A DNA stretch of 64,000 nucleotides from Afifellaceae bacterium (GTDB lineage: Bacteria; Pseudomonadota; Alphaproteobacteria; Rhizobiales; Afifellaceae): contig JANQKG010000061.1 of assembly GCA_028281235.1 (NCBI GenBank), forward strand, positions 1 through 64,000, in the 5' to 3' direction. A program made the position numbers and the translations under genes. This document shows, in pieces, positions 20,715 through 30,174 of this stretch. The notes below the pieces were generated by a model. It made no database searches. It saw only the letters and a list, made by a program, of their open reading frames with translations, and was not told where the DNA came from. Positions within the stretch are counted from its first letter, which is position 1, and each line of letters opens with the position of its first letter.

Positions 20715-21467
20715 ATGTCTGCTGCCGCGACCCACGCCTCCGTCGATCCATCAGAGATCGCCAAGTTCGAGCGCATGGCCGCGGAGTGGTGGGATGCGGA
20801 CGGCAAGTTCGCGCCGCTGCACAAATTCAATCCGGTCCGCCTGACATATACGCGCGATATCGTCTGCGAGCATTTCGGGCGTGACCCAAAATCGGGGACG
20901 CCATTCACCGGTCTCAGACTGCTCGATATCGGCTGCGGCGGCGGCATCTTGAGCGAGCCCATGACGCGCCTCGGCGCGACAATGGTCGGCATCGACCCCT
21001 CTGAGACCAACATTGAGATCGCCCGCCTGCATGCAGGCCAGACCGGGCTGGAGATCGACTATCGCGCCACGACCGTGGAGGCGCTCGTGGAGGCGAAGGA
21101 GGAATTCGACGTCGTCCTGGCGATGGAGGTGGTGGAGCACGTCGCCGATGTCGATGCCTTCATCGCCGCAAGCGCCGCCCTCGTAAGGCCGGGCGGGCTT
21201 ATGTTCCTGGCCACGATCAACCGCAATCTGAAAGCCTTTGCTTTGGCCATCGTCGGCGCAGAATACGTGATGCGCTGGCTGCCACGCGGGACGCACGAAT
21301 ACGACAAGCTGGTCAAGCCGGCCGAGCTTGAGGCGGCGCTCGCAGGAACCGGCCTCAATGTCGCCCACCGCCTTGGCGTCACCTACAATCCGCTCGCCGA
21401 TCGCTGGTCGCGCTCCTCCGACATGTCGGTCAATTACGCGATCGTCGCCGAACGACCGGCGGCCTGA
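20715..21467 (+). CDS. ubiG: Ubiquinone biosynthesis O-methyltransferase
   Basis: The 250-residue class I methyltransferase carries [20 protein letters not shown] (SAM motif I), the acidic GIDPSE and the post-motif [36 protein letters not shown] near the N-terminus and [11 protein letters not shown] are specific for UbiG. It performs both O-methylation steps of ubiquinone synthesis. Position next to a divergent lysC is the normal alphaproteobacterial arrangement. Confidence 0.97.
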   Translation: MSAAATHASVDPSEIAKFERMAAEWWDADGKFAPLHKFNPVRLTYTRDIVCEHFGRDPKSGTPFTGLRLLDIGCGGGILSEPMTRLGATMVGIDPSETNIEIARLHAGQTGLEIDYRATTVEALVEAKEEFDVVLAMEVVEHVADVDAFIAASAALVRPGGLMFLATINRNLKAFALAIVGAEYVMRWLPRGTHEYDKLVKPAELEAALAGTGLNVAHRLGVTYNPLADRWSRSSDMSVNYAIVAERPAA

Positions 21468-21487
21468 CCGCCGACACATCATGTTGC

Positions 21488-21510
21488 CGGCCGCATTGTC
21501 TTTGCGGCCG
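21488..21510 (+). terminator. Hairpin after ubiG (terminator-like, weak tail)
   Basis: A perfect 8-bp stem CGGCCGCA / TGCGGCCG with a seven-base loop follows the ubiG stop by 20 bases. There is no run of T after it, so termination would need other factors. Confidence 0.4.
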
Positions 21511-21584
21511 TCTCCGCATTAAGCTCGCCGCGCGTGGCTGAATAGCCGTCCCGCCCAACCTGCCGCGCGCCAGCTCTTGCCGAC

Positions 21585-22829
21585 ATGATCGCCTCCCCCG
21601 ATCCCGCCTCCTCCCGTTGGGCCGCGTTCCACAATACGGCCTTCATGCGCTATTGGCTGTCGCGGCTCGCCGCCGGGTTCGCAGTGCAGATCCAGACTGT
21701 CGCCGTGGGCTGGCAGGTCTACGACATCACGCGCAACCCGCTCGACCTCGGCTTCGTCGGTCTGTCGCAATTTCTTCCCGCGCTTCTTCTGGTGCTGGTG
21801 ACGGGAGCCGCCGCCGATCGCTTCCGTCGCCGCGCGATCATGGCGGTCTGCCTCTCGGTTGAGGCGCTCTGCGCCATCGCGCTCCTGGCTTTCACATTAG
21901 CCGGCAGCCAGAACGTACTGCTTGTCTTCATCATCTTGGCCGGCTTCGGCACGGCGCGCGCCTTCTACAATCCGGCGCAGCATTCGCTTCTGCCCAACAT
22001 CGTGCCGCCTGAAATTCTCAGCAACGCCATCGCGTTGAACTCTGCCGGCTGGCAGCTCGCCACGATCTGTGGACCGCTTATCGGCGGGCTGCTCTACGAC
22101 ATCATGCCGGAGCTCGCTTACGCCACGGCTTTCACGCTATTCATCGTCTCCGGCATCCTCATTTCTCTGGTGCCGCGCCAGGCCAAGCGCATCGCGCCGC
22201 CGCGCACCGACTGGAAAACCATCATCGCCGGCTTTCGTTATATCTGGCACCAGAAGGTGGTCCTCGGCGCGATCTCGCTTGACCTGTTCGCCGTGCTGCT
22301 CGGCGGCGCGACCGCCCTTCTGCCGGTCTATGCGCGCGACATCCTGCAGGTCGATGCGACCGGCCTCGGGCTCCTGCGGGCCGGCCAGGCGATCGGCGGG
22401 ATTATGGTGGCGCTTTATCTCACGACGCGCGCCATCAAGGACAATGTCGGCTTGTGGATGTTCGTCTTCGTCGGTGTGTTCGGCTTGTTCACGGTCGTTT
22501 TCGGCATGTCGACGATGCTTTGGCTCTCCGTCGCCGCGCTCATAATCATGGGCGGCGCGGACATGGTGAGCGTCTATATCCGCGAGACGCTGATCCAGCT
22601 TTGGACGCCCGACGACGTGCGCGGCCGCGTCAATGCCGTGAACATGGTGTTCGTCGGAGCCTCCAACGAACTGGGCGAGTTCCGCGCCGGCGTCTCCGCC
22701 TGGCTGATCGGCGCCGTGCCGGCCGTCGTGTTCGGCGGGCTCGGTACGATGGGCGTTGCGGCGCTGTGGTTTTATTGGTTCCCGGAACTGCGCCGCGTGC
22801 GCCGCCTCGACCTGCCGGACAGAGCATGA
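21585..22829 (+). CDS. MFS transporter (MFS_3/EntS-like exporter family)
   Basis: The 414-residue protein is highly hydrophobic with about 12 membrane helices. The N-terminus (AAFHNTAFMRYWLSRLAAGF), the loop 2 sequence GAAADRFRRRAIM and FYNPAQHSLLPNIVPPEIL place it in the MFS_3 group that includes enterobactin exporter EntS. The substrate is unknown. No strong ribosome binding site precedes the ATG at 21585. The last two codons and the stop lie inside a gagcatgatc repeat, so the C-terminal end was probably set by repeat insertion. Confidence 0.9.
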   Translation: MIASPDPASSRWAAFHNTAFMRYWLSRLAAGFAVQIQTVAVGWQVYDITRNPLDLGFVGLSQFLPALLLVLVTGAAADRFRRRAIMAVCLSVEALCAIALLAFTLAGSQNVLLVFIILAGFGTARAFYNPAQHSLLPNIVPPEILSNAIALNSAGWQLATICGPLIGGLLYDIMPELAYATAFTLFIVSGILISLVPRQAKRIAPPRTDWKTIIAGFRYIWHQKVVLGAISLDLFAVLLGGATALLPVYARDILQVDATGLGLLRAGQAIGGIMVALYLTTRAIKDNVGLWMFVFVGVFGLFTVVFGMSTMLWLSVAALIIMGGADMVSVYIRETLIQLWTPDDVRGRVNAVNMVFVGASNELGEFRAGVSAWLIGAVPAVVFGGLGTMGVAALWFYWFPELRRVRRLDLPDRA

Positions 22830-22870
22830 TCCCGAAAAGTGGCACCCGGTTTCCGGACAAGATCATGCTC
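22822..22870. repeat. Rhizobial palindromic repeat, copy 3, overlapping the MFS stop codon
   Basis: Forty-nine bases, GAGCATGATCCCGAAAAGTG to AAGATCATGCTC with the variant centre GGCACCCGGTTTCCGGAC. The TGA inside GCATGATC ends the MFS gene at 22829. The element separates the convergent MFS and adenine deaminase genes. Confidence 0.8.
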
Positions 22871-22881
22871 CAACAAAAACA

Positions 22882-24588
22882 TTAAGGCCAGCCCACCAAC
22901 TGAAACCGGTCGACGTCGAAGAGCCCTTTGTCGGTGATCTTCAGATGCGGGATCACCGGCAGCGGCAGGAAGGCGACCTGCAGGAAGGGCTCCGGCAAGA
23001 TGCAGCCGAGCCCCTGGGCAGCGACGCGGAGCTCAATCAGCTTGCTGCGAACCGCCTCGAACGGCTCCACGCTCATCAGGCCGGCGACAGGCAATGCCAG
23101 CTCCGCGCGCGCCTCGCCGCCGGCGGCCACGACAAAGCCGCCCTGCATGGCAATGACGCGGTTGACCGCCGCGGCGATGTCGGAATCGTCCACGCCGACG
23201 ACAATGATGTTGTGGCTGTCATGCCCGACCGATGAGGCGATAGCGCCGCGCTTCAGGCCGAAGCCATGCACCAAGCCGCGGCCGATATTCTCATTCTTGC
23301 CGTAGCGCGCGACGACCGCACATTTGATGACATCCTGCGCAAGATCGGCCGACACCTCGCCGCCATCAATCGACATGTCGAATGCCAGCCGCTCGGTGAT
23401 GATGCGCCCGGCAGTGACGCCGATGACCGGCGCCGGATTATCGCCCCCGACGATGCGAAAATCATCCGCCCTCACGGGGGCACGCTGCACGCTTTCAAGC
23501 CCGACCGGCCCAAGCGGCGGACGGTCGGCAAAGAGCGTATCCTCCACCCGCCGACCGCCGACGATCACGTCAGCAACCCGGCACGCGTCGAGGTCTTCCA
23601 CAAGGACGAGATCGGCGCGCCAGCCCGGCGCCACGAGGCCACGGTCCCTGAGGCCGAAGGCGTTGGCGCCTGACCAGCTCGCCGCACGATAGACGGCGTG
23701 CCGCGGCCGGCCCTTTGCAATTAGCCGGCGGATCATGAAATCCAGATGGCCTTCCTCGCCAATGTCGAGTGGATTGCGGTCGTCTGTGCACAGCGCCAAG
23801 AAGGAGGCCGTATCCGCATCGAGCACCTCCGCCAGCGCATCAAGGTCCTTGGAGACGGAGCCCTCGCGGATCAGGATCGCCATCCCCTTGGCGAGTTTCT
23901 CATACGCTTCGGCCGCGCTCGTTGCCTCGTGATCGGTGCGGATGCGCGCGGCGAGATAGGCGTTCAGATCACGGCCGGACAGAAGCGGCGCGTGTCCGTC
24001 AATGTGCCCGTCCTGAAAGGCGGTGAGCTTGTCGAGCATGTCGGGCTTGCACGCCAGAACGCCCGGATAGTTCATGACCTCCGCCAGTCCGATCACCTTG
24101 GGGTGCGTGCTGAGCGGAACAAGGTCGGCGGCAGAAAGCGCAGCACCCGTTGTCTCAAAGCCCGTCGAGGGAACACACGAGGAAAGCTGCACGCGCAAGT
24201 CCAGCACCGTGCGTTCCGACGCATCAAGCAAATAGCGAATGCCGGCAAGCCCCAGCACATTGGCGATCTCGTGCGGATCACAGATCGCCGTGGTCACGCC
24301 GTGCGCGACGACGCATCGGTCGAACTCAAGCGGCGTCACCAGCGACGATTCCACATGCACATGCGTGTCGACGAAGCCCGGGACACAAGTGAGGCCACGC
24401 CCGTCGAGACGCCGCTTGCCCTCGTAGCTGGCATGCGTTCCCACGATACGCTCGCCGACGATGGCAACATCGGAACGCGTGACAGCGCCCGTTATGACAT
24501 CGAGGATATCGACATCGCCGATAACCAGATCGGCCGGTTCACGGCCGGCGGCCGCGGCGATGGCTCTGGCGAGGGTCGCCTTGTCCAT
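22882..24588 (-). CDS. ade: Adenine deaminase
   Basis: From ATG 24588 the product has 568 residues, as in rhizobial Ade. It has the amidohydrolase metal motif PGFVDTHVHVESSLV, CDPHEIANVLG, DGHAPLLSG with a metal-site His, and LCTDDRNPLD. It converts adenine to hypoxanthine in purine salvage. A further in-frame ATG at 24648 would overlap the upstream gene by 56 bases and add 20 residues not in the family, so it is not preferred. The gene starts four bases after the SMP-30 stop, suggesting coupled translation. Confidence 0.95.
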   Translation of the reverse strand: MDKATLARAIAAAAGREPADLVIGDVDILDVITGAVTRSDVAIVGERIVGTHASYEGKRRLDGRGLTCVPGFVDTHVHVESSLVTPLEFDRCVVAHGVTTAICDPHEIANVLGLAGIRYLLDASERTVLDLRVQLSSCVPSTGFETTGAALSAADLVPLSTHPKVIGLAEVMNYPGVLACKPDMLDKLTAFQDGHIDGHAPLLSGRDLNAYLAARIRTDHEATSAAEAYEKLAKGMAILIREGSVSKDLDALAEVLDADTASFLALCTDDRNPLDIGEEGHLDFMIRRLIAKGRPRHAVYRAASWSGANAFGLRDRGLVAPGWRADLVLVEDLDACRVADVIVGGRRVEDTLFADRPPLGPVGLESVQRAPVRADDFRIVGGDNPAPVIGVTAGRIITERLAFDMSIDGGEVSADLAQDVIKCAVVARYGKNENIGRGLVHGFGLKRGAIASSVGHDSHNIIVVGVDDSDIAAAVNRVIAMQGGFVVAAGGEARAELALPVAGLMSVEPFEAVRSKLIELRVAAQGLGCILPEPFLQVAFLPLPVIPHLKITDKGLFDVDRFQLVGWP

Positions 24589-24592
24589 CCCC

Positions 24593-25474
24593 TCAAATAT
24601 CAAGGAACCGCCAGGACGGGAAACCGGCAATTGGTGTTTCAGCGGCAAAGACCGCGCCGGAGCGCGGCGCCCGCTGAAGAAGCGCGGCTGAGCGCCCCTC
24701 CCGCAGGCTCGTCAAATAGAGCGTGCGGAAATCCGGGCCGCCGAAGCACGGCATGGTCGGCGCCGGCACCGGCGCGTCATACGTGGCCACAAGCCGCCCG
24801 TCCGGCGCAAAGCGGTTGATGTGCCCGGCCGAAACGCCCGCACTCCAGTAATAGCCCTCCGTGTCGCAGCTTCCGCCGTCGGGCCGGCCAACCGCAACAC
24901 CCGGCTCTGCGATGCGCGTACGCTCGGAGATATCGCCGCTCTGCGGGTCGAAACGCCAGCGGTCGATCCACGGCCCGCGCGAATCGGCGTGAAACATCAG
25001 CGCGCCGTCGGCCGTCCAGGCGAGACCGTTGGAGACCTTCAGGCCGCTCACCTTGCGCTCGACGGAACCAGACGGATCGACACGATAAAGCGCGGCGACC
25101 GGTTCCTTGTCGACGCGATCGTCCATGCTGCCCACCCAGAACGCGCCGTCCGGGCCGACACGCCCGTCATTGAGCCGCGTGTCGGGATTGTCCTCCTCAA
25201 TCTGGCAGAGCTCCTGGCGCGCATCGGATTCCGGATCGAAGAGGATCACTTTGTCGCGAAGTGCCACCACTAAGCGCCCGGACGCCGCAAGGCCGAGCGA
25301 GCAGACTTCGCTTTCCAACGTGCAGGTCTGAAGATCGCCGGTATCCGGGTCGCGGCGATAAATGAGCCGGCTCAATATATCGACAAAATAGAGGATTCCG
25401 GTGCGCTCGTCGTAGACCGGGCTTTCGCCGATCCGGCACCTTATGTCGGCGATGCAATCGAAGTGGAGCGCCAT
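24593..25474 (-). CDS. SMP-30/gluconolactonase family protein
   Basis: The protein of about 293 residues is a six-bladed beta-propeller of the SMP-30/LRE family: CRIGESPVYDERTGILYFVD at the start, the metal-binding RLNDGRVGPDGAFWVGSM in the middle, KVSNGLAWTADGALMFHAD and the late CFGGPDFRTLYLTSLREG. Related enzymes hydrolyse sugar lactones. Start ATG 25474 is used; another at 25489 adds five residues, and neither has a strong ribosome binding site. The pairing with adenine deaminase is probably only transcriptional. Confidence 0.9.
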   Translation of the reverse strand: MALHFDCIADIRCRIGESPVYDERTGILYFVDILSRLIYRRDPDTGDLQTCTLESEVCSLGLAASGRLVVALRDKVILFDPESDARQELCQIEEDNPDTRLNDGRVGPDGAFWVGSMDDRVDKEPVAALYRVDPSGSVERKVSGLKVSNGLAWTADGALMFHADSRGPWIDRWRFDPQSGDISERTRIAEPGVAVGRPDGGSCDTEGYYWSAGVSAGHINRFAPDGRLVATYDAPVPAPTMPCFGGPDFRTLYLTSLREGRSAALLQRAPRSGAVFAAETPIAGFPSWRFLDI

Positions 25475-25507
25475 TCTGCTGTCCCGCATTCGTAAGCTGG
25501 CTAGCTA

Positions 25508-25580
25508 GAGCATGATCCCGAAAAGCGTGCCCCGGACCTCGATCCGGGGTGGACACCGGTTTTCGGATAAGATCATGCTC
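25508..25580. repeat. Rhizobial palindromic repeat, copy 4, with a nested palindrome
   Basis: The outer parts match the other copies (GAGCATGATCCCGAAAAG ... ACCGGTTTTCGGATAAG, then ATCATGCTC). About 24 extra bases (25525-25550) are inserted in the middle and form their own hairpin, CCCCGGA-CCTCGA-TCCGGGG. This copy is 73 bp against 49-50 for the others. It lies in the gap 25475-25873, which has no gene. Confidence 0.75.
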
Positions 25581-25591
25581 CAACAAAGAGA

Positions 25592-25631
25592 TAGAGCCTC
25601 CATTCCGACCGAGATCAGAATGGAGGCTCTA
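25592..25631. repeat. Palindromic companion repeat (tagagcc...ggctcta), copy 2
   Basis: TAGAGCCTCCATTC and its mirror GAATGGAGGCTCTA enclose CGACCGAGATCA. It follows repeat copy 4 by 11 bases, the same spacing as between copy 2 and its companion at 18493-18534. The rest of the gap up to 25873 holds only a possible promoter for the efflux operon. Confidence 0.75.
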
Positions 25632-25722
25632 GGGAGCACGAGCCGGCGGCCGGCGCAACGCTCATAGCACCGCCCGTGGCGTGGCACCCTGTCAGGAGTA
25701 TTGCTCGCGGCGCGGGGGCACA

Positions 25723-25750
25723 CTGGCAAAAACCGGCATGTTGCTATAAG
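25723..25750 (+). promoter_or_regulatory. Possible promoter of the first RND efflux operon
   Basis: CTGGCA (25723-25728) and TATAAG (25745-25750) are separated by 16 bases, about 120 bases before the ATG of the adaptor gene. The -35 is poor, so this is only the best candidate seen in the gap. Confidence 0.3.
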
Positions 25751-25873
25751 GCTCGCCGGCGCCTCCAGCCTTGAAAGTCCTGCGGGCGCATGTGCTGGCG
25801 GGCGCCTTGCGATCGAATGCACGAGAGGCGTTACGCCCGATTTCGATCCCTTTTCGGATATAGCGGTCAGCCC

Positions 25874-27055
25874 ATGGTCAAACGCTTTGTGATCGCGCTG
25901 GTGCTCGTCGTCATCCTCTGTGGCGGCCTGATCGGCTTCAACATGTTCCGCTCCCAGATGATTGGCGAGTTCTTCGCCAACATGACGCCGCCGCCGGTGA
26001 CGGTCTCGGCGACGACGGTCGAACCCACCTCATGGGCGCCGGAGATTGAAACGATCGGCACGCTCTGGGCCTGGCAGGGCGTCGATGTGGCTGTCGAAGC
26101 GGCCGGCATCGTGAAGACCATCGACTTCAGGGCGAACGATCGCGTCGAGGCCGGCCAGCTCCTTGTGCAGATCGACGACGCGGTGCAGCGCGCCGATCTG
26201 ATCGCCGCCGAGGCCGCGGTGGAGCGCGACCGCGCGCAGCTTGAGCGCGCTCGCCGGCTGCGCGAGACCGGCGTCGCCTCGGAGACGACGCTGGAGGATG
26301 CGCAGACCGCGCTTGCCAATACCGAATCGACGCTGGCGCGCATCCGCGCCGTCCTGGAGCAGAAGGCGATTGAAGCGCCCTTCTCCGGCACCATCGGCAT
26401 CCCCCGCGTCGATGTCGGTCAATATGCCGAGCCCGGCACGCTGATCGCAACGCTTCAGCAGCTCGACAAGATGAAGGTGGACTTCACCGTGCCGGAGCAG
26501 ATGATGGGCGAGCTGCATATCGGCCAGGCCGCAAGTTTTGGGCTGACGGAAGGCGATTTCCCCTATGACGGCGCCATCATCGGCATCGATCCGAAGATCG
26601 ATCCGCAGACGCGGCTCGTATCGGTGCGCGCCCAGATCGATAATCCTGACGACGCACTCCGGCCCGGCCAGTTCGCCCGTGTGCGCGTCCAGATGCCGGC
26701 CGCTGAGAACGTGATCGCATTACCGCAGACCTCCGTGGTGACCAGCCTTTACGGCGACTACGTCTTCGTCGTTGAGGAGGCCGAGACGGAGGCGGGCGCC
26801 GAGCCCGCGCCTTCAGGCGACAATACAGACGCCGCAGACAACGCGCCGAGCGCACCGAGCCTGACGGCCAAACAGGTTTTCGTGACGTTGGGTCGTCGTC
26901 AGGGCAATATGATTGAGATCGTCGAGGGCCTCTCCGCCGGCCAGTCGGTGGTGACGTCGGGGCAGAACAAGCTTGCCAACAACGCGCCCGTCACCATCAA
27001 CAACGCAGTCGACCCGGCCACCTTGGCGCTCGATGGACGGGACGAGCGCTCGTGA
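25874..27055 (+). CDS. RND efflux pump periplasmic adaptor
   Basis: The 393-residue HlyD/AcrA-type protein starts at ATG 25874 with an N-terminal membrane anchor (about 5-25). A lipoyl half (TIDFRANDRVEAGQLLVQIDD), a coiled-coil hairpin (about 90-150, rich in Ala, Glu and Arg), the second lipoyl half APFSGTIGIPRVDVGQYAEPG and a beta-barrel follow. It bridges the inner membrane pump to an outer membrane channel. Its last bases overlap the pump gene (GTGA). Confidence 0.93.
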   Translation: MVKRFVIALVLVVILCGGLIGFNMFRSQMIGEFFANMTPPPVTVSATTVEPTSWAPEIETIGTLWAWQGVDVAVEAAGIVKTIDFRANDRVEAGQLLVQIDDAVQRADLIAAEAAVERDRAQLERARRLRETGVASETTLEDAQTALANTESTLARIRAVLEQKAIEAPFSGTIGIPRVDVGQYAEPGTLIATLQQLDKMKVDFTVPEQMMGELHIGQAASFGLTEGDFPYDGAIIGIDPKIDPQTRLVSVRAQIDNPDDALRPGQFARVRVQMPAAENVIALPQTSVVTSLYGDYVFVVEEAETEAGAEPAPSGDNTDAADNAPSAPSLTAKQVFVTLGRRQGNMIEIVEGLSAGQSVVTSGQNKLANNAPVTINNAVDPATLALDGRDERS

Positions 27056-30000
27056 ACTTCTCTGAACTTTTCATCCGGCGGCCGGTCCTCACCATCGTCA
27101 CGTCCATTCTGATCCTGCTGCTTGGGCTACAGGGCTTCTTCGGCATGACGGTGCGCGAATATCCGGAGGTCGATGAATCGGTGATCACCGTCACCACGAT
27201 CTATCCGGGCGCCAGCGCGGATTTGATGCAAGGCTTCATCACCGCCCCGCTCGCCAAGGCCGTGCTCAACGCCGACAATGTCGATTACGTCACCTCCCAG
27301 AGCGCGCTCGCCCGCAGCACGGTCACCGTCCACATGGTGCTCGGCGCCGATCCCGATCAGGCGCTCATAGACGTGCTGTCGAAGGTGCAGGAGGTGCGCG
27401 GGCAATTGCCGACTGACGCGGAGGACCCCGTCGTCCAGAAAGGCGATGGCCAGAACTTCGCGCTCATGTATCTGGCGGTGCGCTCCAGCACCATGAACCC
27501 GCAGCAGGTCACCGAATATCTGTCGCAGGTCGTGCAGCCGCGCTTTGCCACCATCGAAGGCGTGGGCGATGCGGAGATTCTGGGCGGACGCGATTTCGCC
27601 ATGCGCGTCTGGCTTGACCCGATCCGGCTTGCCGCCCGCGAAGTGACCGCCGCCGACGTGCTGAACGCCATCAACGCATCGAACTTCCTCTCAGCGCCGG
27701 GGCGCACAGAAAACGAATACGTCGCCTACGCCATAGAGACGGCGACCACGCTGCAGACGCCGGAATCGTTCGGCGCGCTGCCGGTGCGTGCCAATGGCGA
27801 CGAGATCGTGCGCCTGCGCGATGTCGCTCGCATCGAATACGGCGCGGAGAGCGAGGATGTGGTCGTTACGTTCAACGACCAGGAGGGCACGTTCATCGGC
27901 GTCTTCGCCTCGCCGGGCGCCAATCCGCTCGACACGTCTGCCGCGGTGAAGGCGGCGCTGCCGATCGTTCAGAACGAGCTGCCGCCCGGCATGGAGATGG
28001 AACTCGTCTACGACGCGGCGCGCGCCATCCGCGCCTCGATCGAGGAGGTGTTCATGACGATCGCCGAAGCGGTCGTCATTGTCATCCTCGTCATCCTCGT
28101 GTTCCTTGGCTCCTTCCGTTCCGTTCTGGTGCCGATCTTCACAATTCCGCTTTCGCTGATCGGCGTTTGCTTCCTGCTCTATCTTCTGGGCTACTCCATC
28201 AATCTCCTGACGCTGCTCGCCATGGTGCTGTCGATCGGATTGGTGGTCGACGACGCCATTGTCGTTGTGGAGAACATCCACCGCCACCTGGAACGCGGCG
28301 AGAAGGCGATGCTGGCGGCGATCAACGGCATGCGCGAGATTTTCGGGCCGGTGGTCGCCATGACTATCACGCTTGCGGCTGTCTACACGCCGATCGCCTT
28401 CGCGGAGGGCTTGACCGGCGCGCTCTTCCGCGAGTTCGCCGTGACGCTGGCCGGCGCCGTCATCATTTCCGGCGTGATCGCCGTGACCTTGTCGCCGATG
28501 CTGGCAGCGCGCGTGCTGAAGCCCAAAGGCGCCAAGCCCAATCGCTTCGAGTCGGTGGTCGACAGGAGCTTTGAACGTCTGAGTGCCTGGTACGGCCGGC
28601 TCGTTGCGTCGACGCTGAACTACCGCGTCGTGACGCTGATGGTCGTCACGGCGCTCTCCGCCACGATGGTCTACCTCTTCCTCAATACGTCAAACGAGTT
28701 GGCGCCGGAGGAGGACATCGGCTTCATGTTCTCCATCGTCAGCGCGCCGGCCTATGCAACGTCGGACTATACGGAGCTGTTCGTCAACGAAGTGCGCGAT
28801 TCCACCGACGGCGTGCCGGAGATCGATACGCGCTTCTCCGTCGTCGGCTTTGGCGGAACCAACACCGCCTTCGCCGGCTTCGGTTTGGTGCCCTGGGGCG
28901 AGCGCGAGCGCAGCCAGGCGGCGGTGCAGCAGGAGGTGCAAAGCAAGCTCGACGGCGTCGCCGGCGTGCAAGCCTTTGTCTTTGCGCCCCCCACCCTGCC
29001 TGGCACGGGCGGCGGCCTGCCGGTGCAATACATCATCCGCTCCACCGGCGATGCCGAGCAGGTCTTCGAGGTCGCAGAAGAGATCAAGGATCGGGCACAA
29101 CAGAGCGGCCGCTTCATCGTCGTGCAGAACTCGCTTTCGTTCACGCAGCCGATGGCACGCATCACCATCGACCGCGATCGCGCTGCCGCACTTGGCGTCG
29201 CCGTCAGTGAGATCGGCACGACGCTGACGGCCTTGGTCGGCGGCGGCGCCGTTTCCCGCTTCGATCGCGAAGGGCGCAGCTACGACGTCATCACACAGGT
29301 CGCGCAGGGCGAACGCTTCAATCCGGAAAGCCTGGGCGATTACTACGTCAGAAGCGCCACCGGCAGCATGGTGCCTTTGTCGGCGGTGATCCGCAGCAAC
29401 ACGGAGGCCGCGCCCGTCGCCATCGAGCAATTCAACCGGCTGAACTCGGCGACGATATCCGGCCTGCCGATTCCCGGCGTCGCCACGGGCGACGCCTTAC
29501 AGGCGCTCCGCGAGATCGCAGCGGAGGTCATGCCGGCCGGCTTCTTTGAGGATTTCGCCGGCCAGTCACGGCTGGAAGTGAACGAAGGCAACACGACGCT
29601 GATCGCCTTCGGCCTCGCAATCATCATCATCTATCTTGTGCTCGCCGCACAGTTTGAGAGCTTCCGCGACCCGCTGATCATCATGCTGACCGTGCCGATG
29701 TCGATCTTCGGCGCGCTCGTGCCGCTCAATCTCGGCCTTTCGACGCTGAACATCTACACCCAGGTCGGATTGATCACGCTGGTCGGACTGATCACCAAGC
29801 ACGGGATCTTGATGGTCGAATTCGCCAACGTGCAGCGCGAGCATGGCGTGCCGCAGCGCCAGGCGATCGTCGAAGCGGCGCGGGTTCGGCTGCGGCCCAT
29901 CCTCATGACCACCGCGGCGATGGTCACCGGCGTCATCCCGCTGATCCTTGCTTCCGGCGCCGGCGCCAAGGCGCGCTTTTCCATCGGCCTGGTCATCGCC

Positions 30001-30153
30001 TCGGGCCTGGCGGTCGGCACGCTTTTCACGTTGTTCGTGCTGCCGATGTTCTACACCTATATCGCCAAGCGCGACGCGCCCGGCCACGAAGGCGCGACCG
30101 CGACCGACGAGGATGGCGCGATCGTCGTGGAGAGCCCCGCGCCGGCCGAGTAG
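27052..30153 (+). CDS. RND multidrug efflux pump permease
   Basis: The 1033-residue protein has the AcrB/MexB layout: a first helix (RRPVLTIVTSILILLLGLQG), large periplasmic loops after helices 1 and 7, and the proton-relay pair Asp400-Asp401 in GLVVDDAIVVVENI of helix 4. The start is a GTG four bases inside the adaptor gene. It uses the proton gradient to expel substrates from the periplasm or membrane. The substrate is not predictable. No TolC-like channel gene is adjacent, so a distant one is probably used. Confidence 0.95.
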   Translation: MNFSELFIRRPVLTIVTSILILLLGLQGFFGMTVREYPEVDESVITVTTIYPGASADLMQGFITAPLAKAVLNADNVDYVTSQSALARSTVTVHMVLGADPDQALIDVLSKVQEVRGQLPTDAEDPVVQKGDGQNFALMYLAVRSSTMNPQQVTEYLSQVVQPRFATIEGVGDAEILGGRDFAMRVWLDPIRLAAREVTAADVLNAINASNFLSAPGRTENEYVAYAIETATTLQTPESFGALPVRANGDEIVRLRDVARIEYGAESEDVVVTFNDQEGTFIGVFASPGANPLDTSAAVKAALPIVQNELPPGMEMELVYDAARAIRASIEEVFMTIAEAVVIVILVILVFLGSFRSVLVPIFTIPLSLIGVCFLLYLLGYSINLLTLLAMVLSIGLVVDDAIVVVENIHRHLERGEKAMLAAINGMREIFGPVVAMTITLAAVYTPIAFAEGLTGALFREFAVTLAGAVIISGVIAVTLSPMLAARVLKPKGAKPNRFESVVDRSFERLSAWYGRLVASTLNYRVVTLMVVTALSATMVYLFLNTSNELAPEEDIGFMFSIVSAPAYATSDYTELFVNEVRDSTDGVPEIDTRFSVVGFGGTNTAFAGFGLVPWGERERSQAAVQQEVQSKLDGVAGVQAFVFAPPTLPGTGGGLPVQYIIRSTGDAEQVFEVAEEIKDRAQQSGRFIVVQNSLSFTQPMARITIDRDRAAALGVAVSEIGTTLTALVGGGAVSRFDREGRSYDVITQVAQGERFNPESLGDYYVRSATGSMVPLSAVIRSNTEAAPVAIEQFNRLNSATISGLPIPGVATGDALQALREIAAEVMPAGFFEDFAGQSRLEVNEGNTTLIAFGLAIIIIYLVLAAQFESFRDPLIIMLTVPMSIFGALVPLNLGLSTLNIYTQVGLITLVGLITKHGILMVEFANVQREHGVPQRQAIVEAARVRLRPILMTTAAMVTGVIPLILASGAGAKARFSIGLVIASGLAVGTLFTLFVLPMFYTYIAKRDAPGHEGATATDEDGAIVVESPAPAE

Positions 30154-30174
30154 ACTGCCGCCTTTCCGACGGGC

